This document shows positions 1 to 5,166 of a stretch of DNA of 7,374 nucleotides, one piece after another. The notes under the pieces are model-generated. The model searched no databases. It was not told the origin of the DNA and saw nothing but the letters and a program-made list of their open reading frames with translations. A program made the position numbers and the translations under genes. Within the stretch, counting starts at the first letter, position 1. Each line of letters opens with the position of its first letter. Source of the stretch: an uncultured Lachnobacterium sp. (lineage in GTDB: Bacteria; Bacillota; Clostridia; Lachnospirales; Lachnospiraceae); contig URLU01000108.1 of assembly GCA_900548765.1 (NCBI GenBank), positions 1 to 7,374 on the forward strand. Direction: 5' to 3'.

Positions 1-371
1 TAAAAAGCCTCATCATATGGGTCTACAACCACCTGTGTCAAAATTGTGGAAACAGTCTTGTAAATTCCTCTGCTTAAAAGCTCAGTTCTGATTGAGTTCT
101 GCAGGTCATATCCAATATATCCCTGACTCATTGCAGAACATACAGACGTAGGTGTAGCTGTGTACTCCGGGTAGAGCTTACAGAACTCTGACATGGCTGT
201 ATGAATCATTCCCACCTGTGGTCCATTGCTGTGTGTGATTACAACCTGATAGTCATCTCTTATAAAATCCGCAACAGCCTTGGCAGTACGCTTTGTAGCT
301 TCCTGCTGCTCTGGTAAAGTTGTGCCCAGTGCTTCATGGCCTAATGCGATAACAATCTTCTTCTTTTTCAT
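1..371 (-). CDS. arcC: carbamate kinase, N-terminal 123 residues (partial, runs off left edge)
   Basis: Carbamate kinase (amino-acid-kinase fold, cytoplasmic) transfers phosphate between carbamoyl phosphate and ADP, giving ATP at the end of arginine, agmatine or purine breakdown. My translation from ATG at 371 reads open to the window edge. It shows the beta-strand/glycine loop IVIALGHEALG (residues 6-16), ITHSNGPQVG (45-54), AMSQGYIGYDLQ (80-91) and LTQVVVDPYDEAF (111-123), all typical of the family; the SVCSAMSQGYIGYDLQ stretch is closest to the YqeA-like branch. The usual length is about 310 residues, so some 60% is missing. AGGAGG lies 5 bases before the ATG and a strong promoter precedes it, so it is probably transcribed on its own. 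Oddities: the canonical GGN of the phosphate loop is GHE here (11-13), and HGNGPQVG is HSNGPQVG. Family assignment is firm; the physiological pathway cannot be told from this fragment. Confidence 0.93.
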   Translation of the reverse strand, partial: MKKKKIVIALGHEALGTTLPEQQEATKRTAKAVADFIRDDYQVVITHSNGPQVGMIHTAMSEFCKLYPEYTATPTSVCSAMSQGYIGYDLQNSIRTELLSRGIYKTVSTILTQVVVDPYDEAF

Positions 372-398
372 GGCAACCTCCTAAAAGCATATTCTATG

Positions 399-412
399 AT
401 TAATATATTAAT
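399..412. repeat. 14-bp perfect AT-only palindrome at the transcription start
   Basis: ATTAATATATTAAT is its own reverse complement. It is centred near the predicted +1 of the carbamate kinase promoter and overlaps two bases of the -10 box, a position suitable for a repressor. Because the area is very AT-rich, chance is a real alternative. Confidence 0.4.
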
Positions 413-439
413 TATGAGATACACTTTAAGATTTGTCAA
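411..439 (-). promoter_or_regulatory. sigma-A-type promoter for the carbamate kinase gene
   Basis: On the minus strand TTGACA (434-439, perfect -35) is followed by a 17-base spacer and CATAAT (411-416, 5/6 match to the -10). The predicted start of transcription is near 404, leaving a leader of about 33 bases that contains AGGAGG at 377-382. The -35 box begins only two bases beyond the stop codon of the upstream lipoprotein gene, so carbamate kinase has its own promoter rather than depending on read-through. Confidence 0.82.
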
Positions 440-441
440 TT

Positions 442-894
442 CTATTGCTTTTCTACAGAGATAATTTTTCCTGTAAAAGCATCTACTTCAGATAATTCTC
501 CTGTGTATGTGACTTTAACCTGGTCTCCTGCCTGGACATTATCCAGTCCATCCGGTTTTGTGTCGAAGCTGAACTCATAGGAATTGCCTGAATCATCTGT
601 TACTATAAACATGAAATCTTTGATTTCATCGATTGTGCCTGTCACTGTCTGCTCGGTGTCTGTATTATCAGTCTGTGTCTTATCATCAGCCTCTGCCTTG
701 TCTCCCGATATTGTGCTGTCGGCCGAATCTGTACCATCACTCGTGTCAGCTGAATCTGTACTGCCATCTGCCTGTGTATTGTCCTTCACCTCAGTCTGGG
801 CTGTATTTTGAGGCACATCTGCCTTTGCACCACATCCTGCTGCAAAAATTGTACATGTCACTGCTAAAACTGCTAAAATATATTTTCTTTTCAT
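442..894 (-). CDS. small secreted lipoprotein with D/S/T-rich linker and C-terminal beta-type domain
   Basis: This 150-residue protein (from the ATG at 894) has a classic lipoprotein signal peptide: MKRK, a hydrophobic stretch at residues 5-19 and the lipobox A18-A19-G20-C21, so Cys21 should be lipidated and the protein held on the outer face of the membrane. Residues about 29-82 are a low-complexity Asp/Ser/Thr/Gln linker. The C-terminal part (about 83-150), starting VTGTIDEIKDF and containing DDSGNSYEFSF, AGDQVKVTYTGELS and FTGKIISVEK, looks like a small all-beta (OB-like) domain that I recall from other Lachnospiraceae lipoproteins; I cannot give a function. A start at 909 would add MEESI but would place the ribosome binding site inside the gene. 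It has its own promoter upstream and no clear terminator before the carbamate kinase promoter. Confidence 0.85.
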   Translation of the reverse strand: MKRKYILAVLAVTCTIFAAGCGAKADVPQNTAQTEVKDNTQADGSTDSADTSDGTDSADSTISGDKAEADDKTQTDNTDTEQTVTGTIDEIKDFMFIVTDDSGNSYEFSFDTKPDGLDNVQAGDQVKVTYTGELSEVDAFTGKIISVEKQ

Positions 895-901
895 TATAGA
901 T

Positions 902-906
902 TCCTC
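902..906 (-). promoter_or_regulatory. ribosome binding site that fixes the lipoprotein start at 894
   Basis: GGAGG on the minus strand sits 7 bases before the ATG at 894. The longer reading frame starting with ATG at 909 contains this GGAGG as its second and third codons and has only an A-rich sequence before it, so the shorter start, which also gives a cleaner signal peptide, is preferred. Confidence 0.8.
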
Positions 907-929
907 CATTTTTCTTTACTTCATCATAC

Positions 930-969
930 ATTATACAAACTTATAAATAATATTCCACAGTATTTGCAA
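930..969 (-). promoter_or_regulatory. probable promoter region of the lipoprotein gene
   Basis: Two candidate -10 boxes are visible on the minus strand. A perfect TATAAT (930-935) has no convincing -35. TATAAG (940-945, 5/6) lies 18 bases downstream of TTGCAA (964-969, 4/6 to TTGACA). Either would give a short leader holding the GGAGG at 902-906. Which one is used cannot be decided by reading. Confidence 0.5.
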
Positions 970-1024
970 ATCTTCATAAAGGCTTTAAAAATTCTTAAAT
1001 TTTGTTAGATTATTTTAATATGTG

Positions 1025-1054
1025 TGATATAATGAGCGTAGCGAAATTATATCA
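1025..1054. repeat. inverted repeat, 9-bp arms carrying opposed extended -10 sequences
   Basis: TGATATAAT (1025-1033) and its exact reverse complement ATTATATCA (1046-1054) flank the 12-base loop GAGCGTAGCGAA. Each arm reads TG-A-TATAAT in one direction, which is a consensus extended -10. The following stretch repeats GCGAA at 1041, 1058 and 1065 and has a small GTGC-GAA-GCAC hairpin (1063-1073). The mix of GC-rich short repeats and AT-rich arms resembles a REP-like intergenic element. Confidence 0.7.
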
Positions 1055-1092
1055 GACGCGAAGTGCGAAGCACGGATGCGCATGGATTATCA

Positions 1093-1120
1093 TATATCAT
1101 GTGCATTTGCACATGATATA
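1093..1120. repeat. 13-bp perfect inverted repeat (operator-like or hairpin)
   Basis: TATATCATGTGCA (1093-1105) and its exact complement (1108-1120) are separated by TT only. As RNA this would be a hairpin with a TT or ATTT loop; as DNA it is a 28-bp near-continuous palindrome. No T-run follows, so it is not a terminator. The right arm contains most of the extended -10 assigned to the plus-strand gene, so a bound protein would cover the promoter. The sequence TGATATAAT at its end repeats the arm at 1025-1033. Confidence 0.8.
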
Positions 1121-1122
1121 AT
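1114..1122 (+). promoter_or_regulatory. extended -10 promoter for the plus-strand gene
   Basis: TGATATAAT fits the TGnTATAAT extended -10 consensus exactly. At the normal spacing the -35 position is ATATCA (1094-1099), only a 3/6 match, as is common with extended -10 promoters. Transcription would begin near 1129, giving a leader of about 33 bases with AGGAGG at 1147-1152. A second exact TGATATAAT at 1025-1033 could serve as an alternative upstream start. Confidence 0.6.
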
Positions 1123-1161
1123 AAGTCTCAAATATTATACCCCATCAGGAGGCAATTCATT

Positions 1162-1875
1162 ATGTTCTATGAACTCATGCAGACGAAAATCTATCGTCTC
1201 GAATCACAAATTTCAATTTTTAAACACAAGCTTAATTCCTATCCCTCAGGAAAACTCATCTTTGTAAACAACGGGGGCTATACCAAGTGGTTTATAAGCG
1301 ATAATCACACCAATACTTATCTGCCCAAAAAACAAAAAGCCCTTGCCAGACAATTTGCTGAAAAGAGCTGCATTAACGCCTATATCAAGGATTTAGAGGC
1401 AGAAAAGGAGGCGATTCGCCAATATCTGCAATACTGTGACAATCACGCAGACCATGTAGCAAAATTAAAGGCTGATTCAAATTATCTCAAGCTTATTTCT
1501 ACTGATAGTCCAACTGCTTGCAGCACTGCTAAAACACTGAATACCACTCTTCTTAATCATAATGAGTCTGTAATTGCAAGGCTTCTCTTAGAGTATGACA
1601 TACCATTTGAATTTAAAGCCCCACTATTGTTTGATGACATAACCTACTATCCGAGTTTTACAATACGGCATCCCCAGACAGATGAGCTTGTATACGTAGA
1701 AATATTTGACTGCATGGAAAACTCTATACATCGTGCTAATACCTATTACAAGCTGGATTTGTATGCCTTGCATGGAATACTGCCGGGGAAAAATTTAATT
1801 GCACTTTATGGAAATGAGAATGAGCTTGTGAATGTGGCTTATGCCAGGGCGGAGATTGAGTATTTTTTTTCATAG
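1162..1875 (+). CDS. uncharacterised protein with degenerate PD-(D/E)XK-nuclease-like C-terminus
   Basis: A 237-residue cytoplasmic protein without signal peptide or membrane segment. AGGAGG lies 9 bases before the ATG. The N-terminal part (1-90) has a coiled-coil-like start, LNSYPSGKLIFV (24-35) and YLPKKQKALARQFAEKS (53-69); the C-terminal part (130-237) contains NESVIARLL (134-142), YYPSFTI (162-168), YVEIFD (178-183) and GILPGKNLIALY (205-216). I recall a Lachnospiraceae family with the same order of elements (LP.GKL, YI.KK, SE..IA, PDFT, WEH.G, PG...), whose C-terminus looks like a PD-(D/E)XK nuclease. Here E135 and E180 remain, but the PDF aspartate is S165 and the WEH histidine is I181, so nuclease activity is doubtful. 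Its function is unknown. A run of eight T near the end (1863-1870) could slip but would alter only the last residues. It is the only plus-strand gene and converges with the htrA-like gene. Confidence 0.8.
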   Translation: MFYELMQTKIYRLESQISIFKHKLNSYPSGKLIFVNNGGYTKWFISDNHTNTYLPKKQKALARQFAEKSCINAYIKDLEAEKEAIRQYLQYCDNHADHVAKLKADSNYLKLISTDSPTACSTAKTLNTTLLNHNESVIARLLLEYDIPFEFKAPLLFDDITYYPSFTIRHPQTDELVYVEIFDCMENSIHRANTYYKLDLYALHGILPGKNLIALYGNENELVNVAYARAEIEYFFS

Positions 1876-1906
1876 TTTATTGGTTATTTTTATAAAGCAC
1901 TGAGAC

Positions 1907-1957
1907 ATACATAAAACCTGAACCGGTAGCTTTTCTGCATACTAAGGCATTAAAAAA
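1907..1957. repeat. intergenic repeat, copy A
   Basis: This stretch shares its layout and most bases with 3844-3893. Common blocks, in order on the plus strand, are ATACATAAAACCT, ACCGG, GCTTTT, CTGCATACT and GG.AT, followed by A-rich sequence. In both places it directly abuts a terminator hairpin, being downstream of the hairpin on the minus strand. No open frame is shared. It is the main content of the 192-base gap between the convergent genes. Confidence 0.75.
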
Positions 1958-1993
1958 TCACCTGCCATAATATCCTTAAATGGCAGGTGATTT
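1955..1993 (-). terminator. strong hairpin terminator between convergent genes
   Basis: AAATCACCTGCCA (1955-1967) pairs perfectly over 13 bp with 1981-1993, with a 13-base loop. Read on the minus strand the stem runs into TTTTTTAATG, a good T-run, about 75 bases after the stop of the HtrA-type protease gene. On the plus strand the stem is followed by TTTATTCT, so it may also end the 1162-1875 transcript. Confidence 0.88.
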
Positions 1994-2067
1994 ATTCTAT
2001 ACTATCAGCATATCCGATTCAATCGGTGCTTCATCATCATAAAAGTCTGCTTGAGACGATATAAGGT

Positions 2068-3711
2068 CTACTGCATATCACTTGCAGAGCTTAATGTAAC
2101 ACTGACATCAGACTCCTGGAAGCCCTGTCCCTGCTGACGTGAAACAGTAATTGTCACAGTATCTCCTGCTGAGTAAGAGTCAAGTGCGCTCTGAAGCTCA
2201 TTCATGCTTGTCACTGTATTTCCATCAATAGCTGTAATTACATCACCCTGCTGGATGCCAGCCTGTGCTGCGCCTGAACCATCAACTACTGAAGCTACAT
2301 ATACACCCTCTGGATAGTTATATGCAATCATCTCAGATGTTACATCGCCACCCTTGATTCCTAGGTATGCAGACTGGGTATCAACATATGAGCCTGTGTC
2401 TATGAGTTCCTTTATGATTGGCATAGCATATTCCATTGGAATAGCATATCCAATTCCCTCAACCTCTGTTGAAGCATATTTTACAGAGTTGATTCCGATT
2501 ACCTCTCCATTTGCATTTAAGAGGGCTCCACCTGAGTTTCCTGGGTTTATAGCGGCATCTGTCTGAATCAGGTTGTTGTTTGTGATGGTCTGTCCTGTTG
2601 TTTCGTCTGTTGTAGAAACAGAACGGTCAATGGCTGAGATTACACCTGTTGTTACGGACTGTCCATATCCAAGGGCATTACCAATTGCAATTGCAGCACT
2701 TCCTACCTGATAGCTGTCTGATGTACCAATTGTAGCAGTCTTTATAGTAGAAAGTGTCTCATCATCTATATCACTGAGTTTCACCTGTACCACAGCCAAA
2801 TCATCTGCCGCATCTGTTCCTTTGATTTCTGCGTCAACTACTGTATCGTTACTGAACTGGACTGTAAGTGCCTCTGATGATGCTACTACATGGTTATTTG
2901 TAGCAATATAGAGATACTGGCTGTCCTGTCCTATGATGATTCCTGAACCACAGCTCTCACTCTCCTGTGACATTGACTGTCCCCAGAATGACTGGTAGGT
3001 AACAACTGCCTTATTCGTGATTGCTACTATGCTAGGCATTACCTCGTCTGCGATTGAAGCTACATCTGTCAGATCTGATGCATTGCCTGTTGATGTCTGC
3101 TTAACATTAGAGCTGTCAGTTGAGCCTGATGACTCACTGGATGCTACAGTACTGGTATTTGAGATGCCAAGTGCCTTTGTTCCTGCATAGCTGACGCCTG
3201 TAAACACACCGCCGCCTACAAGTCCAAAGACAAGAGCCACTGCAACTGCCTTGCCCATTGTTGCACCAAATCCGCTATGATTACGCTCTCTTTTTTCTCT
3301 CTTCTTTCTCTCTCTTCTCTGCTTTCTATCTGGCTTCTCCTGGCCTGCATTTGGAGCCGCATTTCCATTGTTGTATGCATTGTAGGTGCCGTTTGCAGTA
3401 TTGTATGTGTTGTATGCGCTGGCAGTTCCGTTTGCGGTGTTTCCTGCATTTCCTGTATTGTATGCACTGCCTGCATCTGCAGTATTACCTGTGCTGTACG
3501 CATTTCCCGCATTGCCTGTATTGTATGTGCTTCCAGTATTTCCAGCACTGCCTGAACCATAATAGGTTCCGTATGCATTTGCCTGGTTTGTTCCAGAGCT
3601 TCCTACATTCTGGTAACCAGTCTGCTGATTTACACTCTGTCCATTTGTGTTTTGTCCATTTCCATTGTTCTGTGGCATTCCTGCGTATGGATTGTAATTG
3701 TTGTTATCCAT
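2068..3711 (-). CDS. membrane-anchored HtrA/DegP-type serine protease with one PDZ domain
   Basis: Surface quality-control protease that degrades misfolded or damaged proteins at the outer membrane face. The 547 residues read: Asn/Gly/Tyr/Thr/Ala-rich low-complexity tail (1-122), a strongly basic stretch (125-144), one transmembrane helix (about 151-173), a Ser/Thr linker (183-212), a trypsin-like domain (about 216-440) and a PDZ domain (about 448-527). The catalytic triad is intact: H274 in TNNHVV, D304 in DDLAVV and S393 in NPGNSGG. The basic stretch before the helix puts the long tail in the cytoplasm and the protease outside. The start has AAGGGG 7 bases upstream. It appears to be a single-gene unit, with its own promoter (3757-3785) and terminator (1955-1993). 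The tail, at about 145 residues before the helix, is longer than I recall for Bacillus HtrA proteins. The family is certain; which paralogue (HtrA, HtrB, HtrC) is not. Confidence 0.96.
   Translation of the reverse strand: MDNNNYNPYAGMPQNNGNGQNTNGQSVNQQTGYQNVGSSGTNQANAYGTYYGSGSAGNTGSTYNTGNAGNAYSTGNTADAGSAYNTGNAGNTANGTASAYNTYNTANGTYNAYNNGNAAPNAGQEKPDRKQRRERKKREKRERNHSGFGATMGKAVAVALVFGLVGGGVFTGVSYAGTKALGISNTSTVASSESSGSTDSSNVKQTSTGNASDLTDVASIADEVMPSIVAITNKAVVTYQSFWGQSMSQESESCGSGIIIGQDSQYLYIATNNHVVASSEALTVQFSNDTVVDAEIKGTDAADDLAVVQVKLSDIDDETLSTIKTATIGTSDSYQVGSAAIAIGNALGYGQSVTTGVISAIDRSVSTTDETTGQTITNNNLIQTDAAINPGNSGGALLNANGEVIGINSVKYASTEVEGIGYAIPMEYAMPIIKELIDTGSYVDTQSAYLGIKGGDVTSEMIAYNYPEGVYVASVVDGSGAAQAGIQQGDVITAIDGNTVTSMNELQSALDSYSAGDTVTITVSRQQGQGFQESDVSVTLSSASDMQ
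3346..3591 (-). repeat. degenerate coding repeats for the N/G/Y/T-rich tail of the HtrA-type protease
   Basis: Codons 41-122 are built from short variants of Y-N-T-G-N-A-G-N and related units. The eight-residue unit YNTGNAGN occurs exactly twice (residues 63-70, bases 3502-3525; residues 84-91, bases 3439-3462), with nearly identical DNA. Such near-repeats are prone to expansion or contraction by slippage, so length may differ between strains. Confidence 0.75.
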
Positions 3712-3756
3712 AATAATACCCCTTTCTCGGATTGTTTATATCCATTAAATATATTT

Positions 3757-3785
3757 ATTATTTGACATGTCTTATCTTTTAACAA
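3757..3785 (-). promoter_or_regulatory. probable promoter of the HtrA-type protease gene
   Basis: On the minus strand TTGTTA (3780-3785, 4/6) is followed by a 17-base spacer and AATAAT (3757-3762, 5/6). The leader would be about 38 bases and carries AAGGGG at 3719-3724. The spacer contains the 8-bp palindrome GACATGTC (3764-3771). A TATACT further upstream (about 3791-3796) lacks a good -35. Confidence 0.5.
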
Positions 3786-3843
3786 TTTTGAGTATAGGCA
3801 TAAACTGTGTTTAAATTGTGACTTTGCACTAAATTAATTATAA

Positions 3844-3893
3844 ATACATAAAACCTACCACCGGCTGCTTTTCCTGCATACTTTGGTATAACA
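3844..3893. repeat. intergenic repeat, copy B
   Basis: Counterpart of 1907-1957: the blocks ATACATAAAACCT, ACCGG, GCTTTT, CTGCATACT and GG.AT occur in the same order and spacing, with a few substitutions and one- or two-base gaps. It again sits directly beside a terminator hairpin, downstream of it on the minus strand, and upstream of the promoter of the HtrA-type protease gene. Confidence 0.75.
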
Positions 3894-3926
3894 AATCTCC
3901 CATGCCGTGTTCCAGCATGGGAGATT
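3894..3926 (-). terminator. hairpin terminator closing the sugar-nucleotide/LCP operon
   Basis: AATCTCCCATGC (3894-3905) pairs perfectly over 12 bp with 3915-3926 around a 9-base loop. On the minus strand it begins 4 bases after the TAA of the pyrophosphorylase gene and runs into TTTGTTAT, a modest T-run. Its outer bases (AATC.CC) match those of the hairpin at 1955-1993 while the inner stem differs, with pairing preserved. Confidence 0.8.
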
Positions 3927-3930
3927 CCAC

Positions 3931-5139
3931 TTATATCTGTATTCCGTTTTTCTTGAGAAGTGCTCTCGCCGACTCAACCGAATCCGTTCCTGTGGCATTC
4001 TTGACAGGAGCAAATTCCTTTTCCCTGTCTACCTCAAAGGACAGACAGTTATCCATCATATAAACCATATCAAGAATAAGAGTCTCAAACTTGTAAGCAT
4101 TTGGTGTCTCTGGCTTTACCGCCACACCATTCTCATCTATGTATGGAACTTTTTTCTCTACAACATGAAGTGGCAGACTCTTCTCTGCTATCTCTAAAAG
4201 CTTGTCTACTCTGAAGAGATAATTAAGAATTACTCCAAAACCATACAATAATGTACCCTTTTCATCTCTTGCTTCTGCCATCTCTGGTGTGAGCTCATAA
4301 TACTCCACGATTGATGGCTTTCCATCCTCAAGGCACATAGCTCCGACACGCTCATATGGGTCAACCTTGCGCACAACCTTGGCTCCGCTTACACATCCTG
4401 ATTCAATAGTTGCACCCACGAATACCGGGTCTGCAATCTGCTGCAGTACATTGTCTACTGCAAATACATTAAGCCATTCTACACCTTTTTCCTTAATGTC
4501 TGCATCATAGCCTGCCTTTATAAGGGATTTAAACCAACCGCCGTTGCCATTTGGCGACATTGCCAGAGAGTCCTCGGCCTCAACAAGCACATTACCATCA
4601 AAGTCTACTGCAGGCACCATTTCCTGTACAAAGAATTTCACATAATCTGGATTATATCCAAAAAAGTCATGCTCCCTAAAGAATTCTCTGGTCTGCTCAT
4701 CATTTTTTTCACTTGTCATGATATAAAGAGGAACCCAGACATCTGCTGCACTTGTAACCTTTTTAAGGTTTGCAATAAGCTGCTCAAAGATATAAAGCTC
4801 CTTTGTCTCTCCAATATTGTACATACCCTTAGCCTTATCAAAGCCAAGACGTGTACCCTGACCTCCGGCAAGAAGAATTGCTCCAACCTTGCAATGTTTT
4901 ATGGCATCAATACCAACAGCAGTATACTTATCCTTATTCGCCTCTATCTCAGAAAGCTCCATAGCTCCGAGAGGTGAAAAACTGCCTCTCTTCTGCTCCT
5001 TGTTGTGAATTGCGTCTAAATTAGACCAATCCATCTCCTCAAGCTGCTTCTCTAGTCTCTCTGGGATATCTTTTCCAACAAACGCAGATAAGTACCTCTG
5101 CTTTGTGCTGTTTATCTTATCAATTACTCTCTGTTCCAA
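3931..5139 (-). CDS. UDP-sugar pyrophosphorylase, UAP1/UDPGP type (TTG start)
   Basis: Cytoplasmic nucleotidyltransferase that joins UTP and a sugar 1-phosphate to give a UDP-sugar and pyrophosphate. The 402 residues show the nucleotide loop LAGGQGTRLG (90-99), KGMY (104-107), MSPNGNGGWF (194-203), the metal/UDP site FAVDN (226-230), GAKVV (252-256), VEYYELT (278-284), VEKKVPYID (327-335) and FAPVKNATG (376-384). These match, in order, the eukaryotic-type UDP-N-acetylhexosamine pyrophosphorylase (UAP1) pattern rather than the bacterial GalU or GlmU families. Bacterial members are often labelled UTP-glucose-1-phosphate uridylyltransferase, and the phosphoglucomutase in the same operon makes glucose 1-phosphate a likely substrate; GlcNAc-1-P, GalNAc-1-P or broad use remain possible. 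The start is TTG, backed by GGAGG. It is the last gene of the operon, 27 bases after the LCP gene, and is followed at once by a terminator. Confidence 0.9.
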   Translation of the reverse strand: MEQRVIDKINSTKQRYLSAFVGKDIPERLEKQLEEMDWSNLDAIHNKEQKRGSFSPLGAMELSEIEANKDKYTAVGIDAIKHCKVGAILLAGGQGTRLGFDKAKGMYNIGETKELYIFEQLIANLKKVTSAADVWVPLYIMTSEKNDEQTREFFREHDFFGYNPDYVKFFVQEMVPAVDFDGNVLVEAEDSLAMSPNGNGGWFKSLIKAGYDADIKEKGVEWLNVFAVDNVLQQIADPVFVGATIESGCVSGAKVVRKVDPYERVGAMCLEDGKPSIVEYYELTPEMAEARDEKGTLLYGFGVILNYLFRVDKLLEIAEKSLPLHVVEKKVPYIDENGVAVKPETPNAYKFETLILDMVYMMDNCLSFEVDREKEFAPVKNATGTDSVESARALLKKNGIQI

Positions 5140-5148
5140 TGTAAATAA

Positions 5149-5153
5149 CCTCC
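5149..5153 (-). promoter_or_regulatory. ribosome binding site that supports the TTG start of the pyrophosphorylase
   Basis: GGAGG on the minus strand lies 9 bases before TTG at 5139. No ATG or GTG lies in frame near it, and the next in-frame Met is residue 36, which would remove the N-terminal helical part and leave the site unused. Confidence 0.82.
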
Positions 5154-5166
5154 GTGCATATTCCCC

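Noticed and set aside
584..899. Plus-strand open frames opposite the lipoprotein gene
   Set aside because: They are Ser/Val/Cys/Leu-rich mirror products of the D/S/T-rich linker codons, lack ribosome binding sites and lie on the opposite strand of a well-supported gene.
895..909. Longer start (ATG at 909) for the lipoprotein gene
   Set aside because: It would put GGAGG inside the first codons, has no ribosome binding site of its own and adds acidic MEESI before a standard MKRK signal peptide.
1093..1120. Inverted repeat considered as a Rho-independent terminator
   Set aside because: The stem is AT-rich at its base, no T-run follows on either strand, and it overlaps a consensus -10 box.
1076..1267. 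Plus-strand 63-codon frame overlapping the palindromes and the start of the 237-residue gene
   Set aside because: It runs through the inverted repeat, has no ribosome binding site and is out of frame with the better-supported gene that has AGGAGG.
2014..2026. Short hairpin CCGATT-C-AATCGG downstream of the HtrA-type gene
   Set aside because: The one-base loop allows only a 5-bp stem in practice and no T-run follows; it is probably incidental beside the strong terminator at 1955-1993.
3346..3591. Possible CRISPR-like or tandem-repeat array
   Set aside because: The repeats are short, degenerate, in frame and coding; there are no uniform spacers and no cas genes.
3258..3713. Plus-strand and alternative-frame open frames opposite the N/G/Y-rich tail of the HtrA-type protease
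   Set aside because: Cys/Leu/His-rich or Met/Gln/Thr-rich translations typical of low-complexity shadow frames; the minus-strand protease with intact catalytic triad explains the region.
3907..4977. Plus-strand open frames opposite the pyrophosphorylase gene (3907-4197 and 4669-4977)
   Set aside because: They oppose highly conserved enzyme motifs and show no recognisable domain or ribosome binding site.
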